The notes: generated by a model not told the origin, from the sequence alone. Shown: positions 52,609 through 61,620, numbered from the stretch's first letter. The stretch is 64,000 nucleotides of DNA from CBDFKV01 sp965249035 (GCA_965249035.1 CBDFKV010000006.1:186001-250000), one strand, 5' to 3'. Made by a program: numbers and translations.

Positions 52609-55364
52609 TCGAAAGCGTCTGACAAGGCGGGTAAGCATAAGGAAACTGTTTTGACGCTATTACAAGAAATTCTAAGCTGGACAAAAAATTTGCCACAATG
52701 GCAAAGTGATGCCGTGGCTCGCTTGCTGGCTAAGCAGGCTTTGGCAGCAGACGACCGGGATGATCTGTTCGCTCTTCTAAAAACAGCGCACGGTATTACT
52801 GATCCAAATGATCGCAAGCCCAAGCCACTAACGGCAGATCAAATTCCTGCGCCAGTGGGGACGACAACAAAAGTTGAATTGCTTGCTATCAAAAATATGC
52901 AGCACGTCAATGCAATTGCTCCGAATCAGCGCCTGCCGTTTAGTACTGGTGGCATGACTGTAATCTATGGCGATAATGGATCTGGAAAGTCAGGATACTC
53001 CCGCGTATTGAAACGGGCTTGCCGAGCCCGTGACCAGATGGAAGCAGTCCACCCGAACGCCAATCTTCCAGTATCTAAAACGGGAACGGCTGAAGCTATC
53101 TTTGAGGTCACCGTTGATGGTGTGGATCACGATGTGAAGTGGACTGATGGAAAAGAAGCTCCCCCAGCACTGTCTTCTGTCGCAATCTTTGACTCACGAT
53201 GTGCGCGCGCTTATCTCGATAGTGAAGATGACTTTTCTTACGTTCCCTACGGGCTTGATGTGTTCGAAGGACTAGCCAAAGTCTGCAAGCAATTGAAGAC
53301 TGCAGTCGAATCCGAGCATGCACAGTCAGCCCCCGACCTTTCAGCGTTTATACCACTGCACGGCGACACGTCCGTCGGAAAGCTAATTGAAGGACTCTCG
53401 GCAAAAACCAAACAGGCCGATATTGACGTACTTGGCGCGCTGTCTCAGGTAGATTTAGACCAGCACGCGACGCTAGAAAAGAGTCTGAAAGAAAACAATC
53501 CCAAGGAGAAGGCAGCTCAATTGCGTCTGCGAGCAAGTCGAGTTTCCACCATTGCAACAAACACAATTAAAATGGGCGCACTGGTAGATAACGCAGTAGT
53601 CACTACGTTGCGTGGCCTTGCAGATAGTTACCGTACAGCGCGGACGGCCGCAGCGCTTGCTGCCAGGCAGTTCAAAGAGAGCGAAAGTTTGCTGCCCGGG
53701 ACCGGGGGCGAGGCATGGCGTGAGCTATTCGAAGCCGCTCGCAAATTCTCACTAGAGTCCCATCCGGAAGAAACCTTCCCTAATCTAGATGTCAATTCAC
53801 CTTGCCCGCTATGCCAACAACCTCTTGCTGAAGGAGCTAACCGCTTATTGCGCTTCGAGTCTTTTCTTCAAGAAGAGGCAGAAAAAACCGCTCAAGCGCG
53901 GCGCCTTGCACTATACGCTGAGTACAAGCCGTTCATCGCGCACGTTCTGACACTGAATATCGACGATGTAACCTATGGCGAGATAGAAAGCTTAGATGCG
54001 CAGCTTGCGAAAGACGCGAGAGCATTTGAAGGAGCATTAACTGCTCGTCAGGAAACGATTAAGGCAGCAGTTCTGTCGCACCAATGGGAAGGTGCCGATC
54101 AACCGCTCACCAACCCATCGGCGCGATTTCAAGTGCTAGCCGACAAACTGAGTGCCGAAGCCGAAACTCTTGAGAAAGCTTCGGATGAAAAGGCGCGTGC
54201 TGCCCTTCAAAAGCAGTTCACTGAACTCGACGCGCGAATTCGCTTCAGTCAGGTCAAGGACGCGGTGTTTTTGGCCGTAGATCGACTTGGTCACCAAGCC
54301 AAACTTAAGCGATGCCTCTCCGCTGTTAGAACCAATGCTATTTCTCTGAAAGCGACAGAACTTGCCGAGAAGGTCGTATCCAAAGACCTCGCTGATGCTC
54401 TCAACCGGGAATTTAAGACTTTGGGGGTAGGTACGCTTCAAGTTTCGCTACAAAGTCGCTCCGACAGAGGTAAGGCTTTGCATAAGCTCAAGCTAGAACT
54501 GCCACAGAGCCGTAGCCCTGGCGAAATCCTTAGTGAAGGCGAACAACGAGCGATAGCAATTGGTTCCTTCTTGGCAGAGGTTGAACTGAGTGGAGATAAC
54601 GGCGGGATTGTGTTTGATGATCCGGTTTCCTCCCTAGATCATCGTCGCCGTGAGCGTGTAGCAAAGCGAATGGTGGTAGAAGCCGCAAAACGCCAAGTAA
54701 TCGTGTTCACGCATGACATCTATTTTCTTTGTCTACTGGCAGAGGAAGCAAAGCTTGCCGCAGTGCAAATTGCGACGCAGAGCCTCACACGCTGTTCTGA
54801 GGGGTTCGGCGTGGCAGACCCAGACCTTCCTTTCGAGGGGAAAAGCACCAGCAAGCGGATCGGAGCCCTCAAGGCGCAGCAACAGACTATTGCCAAACTG
54901 CACAAAATTGGGGAAGAGCAGGAGTATCAACGTCAAATAGTGGATGCATATTTTCGCCTCCGTATGACATGGGAAAGGGCTGTCGAAGAAGTCCTTTTGC
55001 GCGAAGTGGTCATTCGGTTTCGGAAAGGTATCGAAACGCAGAGACTTGCTGGGGTTGTCGTCGATGATACTGATTATGCGCAGGTATATTCTGGCATGAC
55101 AAAGTGTTCGAATTACGCGCACGATAAAGCATTGCAAGGTGGCATTGCCTTTCCCGAACCTGATGAACTGCTTGCCGATATTATGTCTCTAGATGATTGG
55201 CGAAAGAGTATCGAGGACAGAAGCAAGGTCACCGCAAAGAAGCGCAAAGCATGAAGCCTATTACGACAATGACCTTTATCATAAAGAAGCTAACGAACAA
55301 TGGGCTACACAAGGACGCCAAACTCTTCGCCACGCTTCGAGTTTTTCGCCTGTGAGTCCGGGCG
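52603..55364 (+). mobile_element. integron gene cassette 2 (RloC/PrrC-like ATPase)
   Basis: The cassette begins at G^TTAGCT (52602-52608) and ends in an attC whose R'' is agctaac (55288-55294), the exact complement of its own start. At about 2.76 kb it is large for a cassette, but it holds one full gene beginning 48 bases in and ending 34 bases before R''. Confidence 0.68.
52651..55254 (+). CDS. AAA_13-type ATPase with zinc hook, RloC/PrrC-like anticodon nuclease candidate
   Basis: This 867-residue protein starts at TTG 52651 after AAGGA. Order: Walker A (GDNGSGKS, 107-114), coiled-coil arm, CPLC zinc hook (385-388), second arm, ABC signature (LSEGEQRA, from 627), Walker B (GIVFDDPVSSLD, from 652) and H-loop (FTHD, H688). 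The C-terminus has R776-x3-E780 and a histidine in NYAHD (H824), recalling the Arg-Glu-His nuclease triad of PrrC and RloC. RloC also joins such ATPases with a zinc hook. These proteins cut tRNA anticodons on phage infection. The nuclease call is inference; AAA_13 membership (PF13166) is firmer. Confidence 0.75.
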   Translation: MTLLQEILSWTKNLPQWQSDAVARLLAKQALAADDRDDLFALLKTAHGITDPNDRKPKPLTADQIPAPVGTTTKVELLAIKNMQHVNAIAPNQRLPFSTGGMTVIYGDNGSGKSGYSRVLKRACRARDQMEAVHPNANLPVSKTGTAEAIFEVTVDGVDHDVKWTDGKEAPPALSSVAIFDSRCARAYLDSEDDFSYVPYGLDVFEGLAKVCKQLKTAVESEHAQSAPDLSAFIPLHGDTSVGKLIEGLSAKTKQADIDVLGALSQVDLDQHATLEKSLKENNPKEKAAQLRLRASRVSTIATNTIKMGALVDNAVVTTLRGLADSYRTARTAAALAARQFKESESLLPGTGGEAWRELFEAARKFSLESHPEETFPNLDVNSPCPLCQQPLAEGANRLLRFESFLQEEAEKTAQARRLALYAEYKPFIAHVLTLNIDDVTYGEIESLDAQLAKDARAFEGALTARQETIKAAVLSHQWEGADQPLTNPSARFQVLADKLSAEAETLEKASDEKARAALQKQFTELDARIRFSQVKDAVFLAVDRLGHQAKLKRCLSAVRTNAISLKATELAEKVVSKDLADALNREFKTLGVGTLQVSLQSRSDRGKALHKLKLELPQSRSPGEILSEGEQRAIAIGSFLAEVELSGDNGGIVFDDPVSSLDHRRRERVAKRMVVEAAKRQVIVFTHDIYFLCLLAEEAKLAAVQIATQSLTRCSEGFGVADPDLPFEGKSTSKRIGALKAQQQTIAKLHKIGEEQEYQRQIVDAYFRLRMTWERAVEEVLLREVVIRFRKGIETQRLAGVVVDDTDYAQVYSGMTKCSNYAHDKALQGGIAFPEPDELLADIMSLDDWRKSIEDRSKVTAKKRKA

Positions 55365-55370
55365 TTATGC
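55288..55370 (+). repeat. attC recombination site 2
   Basis: This 83-base palindromic site runs from agctaac (R'', 55288-55294) to gttatgc (R', 55364-55370). The inner arms, about 55305-55325 and 55339-55356, pair as ct(a)caca(a)gg(a)cg..aaactc with gagttt..cgcctgtgag. There are several unpaired A residues on one side only and a two-base mismatch. The end ggcgttatgc is a common attC ending. Confidence 0.75.
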
Positions 55371-55387
55371 TTTGCTTTGACCTACCC

Positions 55388-56452
55388 TTATCCTTCTCTT
55401 AAAACATCGATTACTAGTTTTCCAATGTGTTGTTTGGTTTCGAACTGTTTCTGTGCTTCAGCGATCTGAGTAAGGGGAAAGGTGTTCGCGACCAGCGGAA
55501 ATAGTTCACCACCCTCAATTCGCTTAATAAGATTTGGAAAAACGGCTTTGTTTAGAACCGTACACCCAAACAGACTCAGATCTTTCAGGTAGAGCGTTCT
55601 AACATCAAGTTCTACCAGTGGCCCGGCAATTGCACCTGAAGCGGCATACCGTCCAAAAGGTTTCAGCACTTTTAACAACTCAGGCCACTGTTTGCCCGCC
55701 ACCAAGTCAATGACGACATCGACGCTGCTGTTGCCCAGTTCTTTAGTAAGATTGGCATCTCGCGCAAGGGTACGCTCTGCGCCTAAACGCAAAAGTGAGT
55801 CAAATTTGGGCGGCGAAGTCATTGCGATAACTCGCGCATTCCTCGCCTTGGCAAGTTGAATGACAGCGGAACCGACACCACCCGACGCTCCGGTGACCAG
55901 TACAAGATCATTGGCAGTGACGCTCGCTCTGGTGAGCAGGTTTTCTGCTGTGGAATAGGAACAGGGGAAAGACGCGAGCTCAATGTCGCTAAGATTGCTG
56001 TCGATTTTGTGCGCGTGCCTAGCTGCAACCACCGTGTATTCAGCGAACCCCCCATCGCATTCGGAACCGAAGTACCAGGGCTGACTTAGGGTCTTTCCGT
56101 GCACCTCGAACAGGCAAGGCTCAATCAATACTCTTGCATCGATGAGATTGGTATCAACTTGTTCTCCATTGGCAACAACGACTCCACACACATCAGCGCC
56201 TTGGATTCTGGGCAACTGGATAGGGCTTCCTGACCAACCCGCGTCTTTACTATCGCCGTTTGATTTCGAATACCAACCAAGCCGAGTATTGAGGTCTGTG
56301 TTGTTAACCCCGGCTGCACTCACTTTGATCAGTACATCACGAGGCCCAGGAGTCGGTACCGGGATATCGTCGCGAAAAACGAGCTTATCTAAACCACCGT
56401 GCCCTGTCAGGTGGACGCCTCTCATTAAACTGGGAATATCTTTCATTGTCAT
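55388..56452 (-). CDS. MDR-family alcohol dehydrogenase/quinone oxidoreductase
   Basis: This 354-residue medium-chain dehydrogenase has the GroES-like part (VLIKVSAAGVNNTDLNTRLG, about 41-60) and the nucleotide-binding VTGASGGVGSAVIQLAKARNA (near 190-210). No zinc-ligand cluster is obvious. It stands alone between attC site 2 and a weaker attC-like site, in opposite orientation to the cassette direction. The substrate is unknown. Confidence 0.83.
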   Translation of the reverse strand: MTMKDIPSLMRGVHLTGHGGLDKLVFRDDIPVPTPGPRDVLIKVSAAGVNNTDLNTRLGWYSKSNGDSKDAGWSGSPIQLPRIQGADVCGVVVANGEQVDTNLIDARVLIEPCLFEVHGKTLSQPWYFGSECDGGFAEYTVVAARHAHKIDSNLSDIELASFPCSYSTAENLLTRASVTANDLVLVTGASGGVGSAVIQLAKARNARVIAMTSPPKFDSLLRLGAERTLARDANLTKELGNSSVDVVIDLVAGKQWPELLKVLKPFGRYAASGAIAGPLVELDVRTLYLKDLSLFGCTVLNKAVFPNLIKRIEGGELFPLVANTFPLTQIAEAQKQFETKQHIGKLVIDVLREG

Positions 56453-56461
56453 ATATTTTGA

Positions 56462-56547
56462 GCATAAGTTCTTGGATCGCTCACTGTCTACGAGCGGCGA
56501 GTTGAAAACTCAGTGCATTTATTAATTAGCCTATAATTGTGTTGGTT
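56462..56547. repeat. weak attC-like site 3
   Basis: gcataag (56462-56468) matches in six of seven bases the complement of the preceding junction gttatgc (55364), and gttggtt (56541-56547) could be the next R'. A short hairpin (cgctc/gagcg) lies between. The inner arms are poor. Spacing (86 bases) and position between two single genes are the main support. Confidence 0.3.
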
Positions 56548-57205
56548 CATTAAACGTATGGTAGACGCCGAACTTGCCGATACTCTGGATGAGAGGTACC
56601 ATTCTTGATGCGGCATCTACGGCCGTATGCTCTGCATCGCTCGATCCAGAATCTGTACGTAAGAGCCCGGGATTAACAGCGGCAACAATAATATGCTCGA
56701 GAGAATGGTCCGCTTCCAGGCACACTGTCAACATATTCTGCGCACACTTGGCAATTCGATACGAATAAGAGAAGTCGCGCCCTGCGAAATCTCCCGCCAG
56801 ATGCTGACTGATTGAACCCAGCCTTGAAGTAACGTTTATAATCCTTGGTTGCGCGGCCTTGCGGAGTTTTGGAAGCAATGCTTGTGTCACTCTTAGAGCG
56901 CCAATGCAATGCAGCTGGATCTGATTTGACAACTCTGAAGTATCGACACTGTCCGCGGTGAATCCGGAGCTGCCGCAACCAGCATTATTGATCAGTAAGT
57001 CAACACAGGAAATCTGGTCTACCATTTGGGCAACGATGCTTTTTGCCTCATCCAGAGTAACGTCGGCACATTGATGGTGTATGCCCTCAGGCAACCCTTC
57101 TGGCACAGCCCGGCTAATGCCAAAGACCGTGTCCCCACGGCTAGCATATTCCTTCGCTAACGCCAAACCAAGACCTTTTGATATCCCGGTAATGAAGATG
57201 TTCAT
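56531..57205 (-). CDS. short-chain dehydrogenase/reductase
   Basis: The start is the ATG at 57205 (MNIFITGISKGLGLALAKEYASRG), which opens the family's first beta strand; an upstream in-frame ATG at 57238 is less likely. The 224 residues show TGISKGLG cofactor loop, DLLINNAGCGSSG, and a catalytic SYRIAK tyrosine-lysine pair (about 148-152). The substrate is unknown. The gene lies between two attC-like sites in reverse orientation. Confidence 0.82.
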   Translation of the reverse strand: MNIFITGISKGLGLALAKEYASRGDTVFGISRAVPEGLPEGIHHQCADVTLDEAKSIVAQMVDQISCVDLLINNAGCGSSGFTADSVDTSELSNQIQLHCIGALRVTQALLPKLRKAAQPRIINVTSRLGSISQHLAGDFAGRDFSYSYRIAKCAQNMLTVCLEADHSLEHIIVAAVNPGLLRTDSGSSDAEHTAVDAASRMVPLIQSIGKFGVYHTFNEPTQL

Positions 57206-57232
57206 TCTTGTGTGTTCAATATCGAATGTTAA

Positions 57233-57298
57233 CACCAACCTTCAGTGGTCAAGTGAACGCGTAGCGGGCGCTTTGGCCACCGCAAGCTTTTGTTAGGT
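57233..57298. repeat. weak attC-like site 4
   Basis: caccaac (57233-57239) matches the complement of gttggtt (56541) in six of seven bases. gttaggt (57292-57298) fits the R' consensus GTTRRRY. Inner arms around gtggtcaa and ttggccac pair with one wobble, then imperfectly. The 66-base length is typical of short attC sites. Support is moderate to weak. Confidence 0.35.
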
Positions 57299-57356
57299 GC
57301 AAATAACAGCCTTACGGTAAATCGATTGGCAATCATACCAAACTGCCCAACTAGTG

Positions 57357-58799
57357 CTAACGGGGTTTAGCAAAAATATCATGCGAGACTTTCAGTAGTG
57401 CATCGGTATCACTGGCAATTCGCTGATACACCTTTTCATTGATCTCACGATAAAGCTCAACATTTCCAGGGATTGGCATGAAGGTATCTCTTCTTTTAAC
57501 CATATGATCAATCGCTTCCTGTCTGTCATTGTAGACGCCAAGTGCCAGTGCCGTACAGATCGCAGCCCCCATGCTCGCAGATCCGTTAACCCTATTTCTA
57601 TGGGCCGGAACCCCAAAGACATCCGCGAAGATTTGCATAAATAATTCTCCATTGGAGCCACCGCCACTCACAATAATGTTCGTCAATTCAATATCGCACT
57701 CATCGCACATTGCCTGGGCATTGTTCTTCATTGTCATAGCAATGCCTTCAAGCACTGAACGGAACATATGAGGGCCTTTGTGGGTGCCGTTAAAGCCGAT
57801 CATCATGCCACGCTCGTGAAGATGGCTTGGGCGTGCTAGCCAATGTAAGACTGTATACAGACCATCACAGCCAACAGGGACATCGGCACCTAGCAGATTC
57901 AAATAAGCTTCAGGAGACATCCCTCTGGCTTCACCTTCTTTAACAACATCGCTACCCAGAAGTTCTTTGATCCATGTCACTGTAGCCATCCCTCGTCGGA
58001 TACCGCTGCTTTCATAAAGGAATTCACCCGGTGTTGCCCCTGGGTTACTCCAGTAGTTCACCGTGTCAGAGGCACGCTCTTCACCCACCATCATTGAGGT
58101 GATGTATGTCCCCAGTGATACAAGGACAGTTCCGTCATTAACTAGACCGGCACCAAGTCCCTCAACCGCTTTATCATTGGACGTTGATACAACCGGTGTT
58201 CCAACAGGAATGCCTGTTGCTTCGCTGGCAAACTCATTCACAGTGCCCATAACGGCTGATGGATCAACCAGGTTAAAGAGCATCTTTTTTGGCGTGGTGA
58301 ACGCATCAAATGCTTGCTGATCATCAAGCCACTCAAGGGTGTTGTTATCAATGGGCCACGGGCCGACGTAATTGGATCTTGTGTCCTTGGTTTCACCCGT
58401 CATTCTATGAGTCAGATAACCCGTTGCGGTGGTGACGTACTTTACATCGTCATCATCATGTTCATAAGGTCTGGAAAGACGGAGGTCCATCCAACTCTGA
58501 ACGGGTGAAGCCAGATTACCATCTTCTTTAATCAGCGCGCGGCAGCACCTTATTGATCCAAGGCCAACACCGATGATGTCTTTTTTATCGCCAGGGAACG
58601 TTTTTAACATTTCGACACTGGCCAGCTTCAGGCTCTCCCAGAGATCATCCTCTGGGTGTTCCGCCCTATGGTCGCCATAAAGCGCTATCTCGCGGAGTTT
58701 TACCGTATCGGAACATATCTCAGTTCCCACCGTATCAAAAATGGCCACTTTAGTACTTTGAGTACCTCCATCGATAGCAATAATATATTTGTTATCCAT
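57357..58799 (-). CDS. FGGY-family carbohydrate kinase
   Basis: This 480-residue sugar/polyol kinase has the N-terminal phosphate loop (IIAIDGGTQSTKVAIFD, residues 5-21), the GSIRCCRALIKEDG segment and the C-terminal ATP-site motif IIVSGGGSNGELFMQIFADV. An ATP-dependent kinase of a sugar, polyol or keto-sugar is expected. It forms an operon with an SDR and an FAD-linked oxidase, which would supply the keto-sugar. By eye the DNA is richer in A+T than the genes to the left. The substrate cannot be named. Confidence 0.88.
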   Translation of the reverse strand: MDNKYIIAIDGGTQSTKVAIFDTVGTEICSDTVKLREIALYGDHRAEHPEDDLWESLKLASVEMLKTFPGDKKDIIGVGLGSIRCCRALIKEDGNLASPVQSWMDLRLSRPYEHDDDDVKYVTTATGYLTHRMTGETKDTRSNYVGPWPIDNNTLEWLDDQQAFDAFTTPKKMLFNLVDPSAVMGTVNEFASEATGIPVGTPVVSTSNDKAVEGLGAGLVNDGTVLVSLGTYITSMMVGEERASDTVNYWSNPGATPGEFLYESSGIRRGMATVTWIKELLGSDVVKEGEARGMSPEAYLNLLGADVPVGCDGLYTVLHWLARPSHLHERGMMIGFNGTHKGPHMFRSVLEGIAMTMKNNAQAMCDECDIELTNIIVSGGGSNGELFMQIFADVFGVPAHRNRVNGSASMGAAICTALALGVYNDRQEAIDHMVKRRDTFMPIPGNVELYREINEKVYQRIASDTDALLKVSHDIFAKPR

Positions 58800-58841
58800 A
58801 GTTCTCTATGCCCGCTCTCAATCTTTCTAGCTGAGTTAGCG

Positions 58842-59621
58842 CTAGCGCATGAGGTAGCCACCGTCTACTGTAAGCGTTGTGCCATTCACATAGTCGGAAG
58901 CCTGACTCGCCAGAAAAACTGTCGCGCCCATTAGATCAGCCGCATTGCCCCAACGGTTAGCAGGGATATGCGCAAGAATCTCTGAGTTACGCTTCTCATC
59001 AGCTCTTGTTTGTGCTGTTAATGGGGTTGCGTAATACCCTGGTGCAATAGCATTAACCTGAATGTTCCATTGAGCCAGCTCATCACACATGGCTTTTGTC
59101 AAACCTATAACACCGTGTTTGGTTGAAGCATAAGCTGGTGACCATTGCCCCCCTAGGAATGAGTAGAGTGAAGCAATATTGATCACTTTGCCGCTTTCTT
59201 GTTTAATGAAGTACTTCAATGCTTCATGGGTCATTTCAAAGGCTGCTGTTAAGTTAATGGAGACCATCTTGTCCCATTCTTTACGTGTAAATTGAGTCAC
59301 GTCTTGGACGTTGATGCTAATACCTGCACAGTTAATCAAAATATCAACGCTGCCCCAAGTGTTCACACATGCTTCTACAATTCTCTTGCACTCATCATCA
59401 CCGGTGATGTCTGCCACCATGAATTTATATTCAACACCGCAGTCTTCGACGAGCTGCTGGGTTGAGCCATCATCGTCTACCAGACTAGGTACCAATACAT
59501 TCGCACCGGCTTTTGCAAGGGCTGTTGTGAATGCTCGCCCAAGACCACCGTTACCTCCTGTAACGATAGCGTTCTTACCTTTGAGTGAAAAGAAATCCAT
59601 ATTGAAATCTGATGCTTGCAT
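58842..59621 (-). CDS. short-chain dehydrogenase (KduD/gluconate dehydrogenase-like)
   Basis: The start at 59621 (MQASDFNMDFFSL) has AGAGGA six bases before it; an ATG two codons earlier would leave no spacing. The 259-residue SDR shows TGGNGGLGRAF (cofactor), INCAGISINV, the catalytic YASTKHG (Y and K), and the ending TLTVDGGYL. It resembles enzymes acting on 2-deoxy-gluconate or similar sugar acids. It sits between the kinase and the oxidase genes of the same operon. Confidence 0.86.
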   Translation of the reverse strand: MQASDFNMDFFSLKGKNAIVTGGNGGLGRAFTTALAKAGANVLVPSLVDDDGSTQQLVEDCGVEYKFMVADITGDDECKRIVEACVNTWGSVDILINCAGISINVQDVTQFTRKEWDKMVSINLTAAFEMTHEALKYFIKQESGKVINIASLYSFLGGQWSPAYASTKHGVIGLTKAMCDELAQWNIQVNAIAPGYYATPLTAQTRADEKRNSEILAHIPANRWGNAADLMGATVFLASQASDYVNGTTLTVDGGYLMR

Positions 59622-59672
59622 TGTCATTCCTCTAATCAGATAAGTTGCATAAAACGGTGATTAAGATACTCA

Positions 59673-61148
59673 CTATTTTATGTATTTTTTTACGCCCGCT
59701 GCTTGAGGAAAAATAGTCCCATAGTTCATGATGCCCTTAGGATCAAAGACTTCCTTGAGCTTTTCAAGCATATAGTAGGCAGAGCCATGTTCATCCAATG
59801 TCCACTCACTTCTGTACTTACCAATACCGTGATGGTGACACATTGAGCCACCTTGTTTAAGGGTCTCTTCAACGATGATTTTCTGCACGGGGTGATGGTA
59901 GGTCATCATCTCGTCTTCTGGGGCACAGCTGATATTATAGTTATAGACAAAATACATATTCGTGCCATTGACATAGCTGTGAGATGAGTGACCACCAAGC
60001 ATTGTCAGTTCATGGGCTCTTGAGAAATCTTCTCTAATACGTTTGATAACATTGTTATATATCTTAGGGATTGTCTCCCAATCAGATGATATCTCTGTGG
60101 TAAATCCATCATGACCGTCTTTTTCAATCATGCCTTGGAATTCATCATCAATATCTTGTTGTGACCAATTCAGGTGATTAAACCAATTCTCTATCAACGA
60201 ACTGTCTACTTGCTTGACGATACCGTCACTGAATTTTTCAACCGCTTCCTCAATCGCTTCGCCTGTTGCTTTGACAACCCCTTTAGGGCCTTCTGCCATA
60301 AAGATTAAGACACACTTGTTCTCATAGAATTTGTGAAAGTGTTGTGCTGCATCTTCTTCTGAGTAAGTTCTTGCAACCGACGGTCTAAAACCGTTAACCA
60401 TAACTTCACGAAGGCAGCTAATACCCGTCTCAATATCCTTTACCAGGTAGCCATAGAATTTATTATTTTCTGGATAGTATTTGAAAATCTTAATGGTCAC
60501 TTCAGTGATGTAACAAAGCGTTCCTTCATTCCCAATGGCAATGTGTCTAATATCAGGGCCCCCTGCACGTCTTGAGACATTTTTAATTTTTGAGATATGA
60601 CCATCTGGGAACACACATTCGAGTCCAACCACCATATCCTCAATACCACCGTATAGTGTGGAGAATTGACCGATACTTCTGGTTGCAACCAGTCCGCCGT
60701 ACTTAGCTACTGGTTTTGACTGTGGCGAGTGGCCTGTTGTAAAACCGATTTTTCTCAATTCATCTTCAAGATCTTGGAGTGCCACACCCGCTTGCACTGT
60801 TGCCTGAGAGTTATACGGATCAATTTTAACGATCTCATCCAGGTGAAGTGCATCAATGACCAAGGTTGTATCTTTCCAGTTTTCAAGGCCACCTTCTGTC
60901 GCTGTTTTACCTCCTCTTGGAATGACATTAATATCATTGTGGTTACAGAGCTTCAGAAGTTCACTAACTTCTGCTGTGTTCTTTGGATAAACGATAGCGA
61001 TGGGTGCTGGAACGTCTAAAACTTTTCTAGCCTTCGCATATTTCTTGTACCTGTCTGCTGACGCATCATAAAGTTCATCTACGTTGGTGTTAATTTGCTC
61101 CGGTGTTAAAAAATCGGCTAATGTTTCAAGAATCGTTTCTGGGTTCAC
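59673..61148 (-). CDS. FAD-linked oxidase (alkyldihydroxyacetonephosphate synthase-like)
   Basis: This 491-residue protein starts at GTG 61148 after AAGGA. It has the vanillyl-alcohol-oxidase-type FAD domain (INVIPRGGKTATEGG, HSPQSKPVAKYGGLVATRS, GNEGTLCYITEV) and the C-terminal HHHGIGKYR motif that holds the active-site histidines in alkylglycerone-phosphate synthase. Bacterial members without a lipid role oxidise hydroxy acids or polyols. As the first gene of the operon with an SDR and FGGY kinase, it is likely a sugar or polyol oxidase. Confidence 0.85.
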   Translation of the reverse strand: MNPETILETLADFLTPEQINTNVDELYDASADRYKKYAKARKVLDVPAPIAIVYPKNTAEVSELLKLCNHNDINVIPRGGKTATEGGLENWKDTTLVIDALHLDEIVKIDPYNSQATVQAGVALQDLEDELRKIGFTTGHSPQSKPVAKYGGLVATRSIGQFSTLYGGIEDMVVGLECVFPDGHISKIKNVSRRAGGPDIRHIAIGNEGTLCYITEVTIKIFKYYPENNKFYGYLVKDIETGISCLREVMVNGFRPSVARTYSEEDAAQHFHKFYENKCVLIFMAEGPKGVVKATGEAIEEAVEKFSDGIVKQVDSSLIENWFNHLNWSQQDIDDEFQGMIEKDGHDGFTTEISSDWETIPKIYNNVIKRIREDFSRAHELTMLGGHSSHSYVNGTNMYFVYNYNISCAPEDEMMTYHHPVQKIIVEETLKQGGSMCHHHGIGKYRSEWTLDEHGSAYYMLEKLKEVFDPKGIMNYGTIFPQAAGVKKYIK

Positions 61149-61620
61149 TGTTTATTCCTTCGTTTCTTGTGGTTGATCACAAATGCCATCAACTGATTGC
61201 TCTAGGTTGATTTAATTGCACAGATTAATAAGAGTGCTTTAGTACGCATTTGGACTTACTTTAGCCCAATGTTGAGTGCAGCCTAGTCCTGTTATGGTAA
61301 CGAATGTACTTAGTAGCGTCATTGACTATTCCGTGTATGTTGGATGAAACACATTAGCTGGCTATTCTTAGTTCAAGCCCCCTCAACAATGCGCTGTTTC
61401 CAGTTGTTTATTACATTTGCACGAACCCCAAAGCCTCAGATGCTTTCAGTACGGCGTAGCCTTGCCCAGTAATTAGGGCGACTTTTCTTCTTTAAACTGC
61501 TTGGCGGTTGTTTTCCTTACGTTTTTTAGATGTCATTTGAACCTCGATAAGCGATTAAACTACCTCTTTTAGATCTGTTCAATTCCATCAGGCGAGAACA
61601 GCCCAACTCAGTAAGAAATT
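61149..61620. other. intergenic region holding an IS remnant and divergent promoters
   Basis: About 470 bases lie between the FAD-oxidase operon and the GlxA regulator. The right half contains an IS3 orfA remnant (61375-61536). The left half, next to the GTG start, shows nothing I can name and should hold the operon promoter. Confidence 0.55.
61375..61536 (-). pseudogene. IS3-family orfA remnant
   Basis: Read on the minus strand from the ATG at 61536, the DNA gives MTSKKRK, KQFKEE, VALITGQGYAVLKASEALG and GVRANVINNWKQRIVEG in three frames. This is the familiar N-terminal helix-turn-helix of IS3 OrfA broken by at least three frameshifts. No orfB part follows, so it is dead. Confidence 0.75.
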
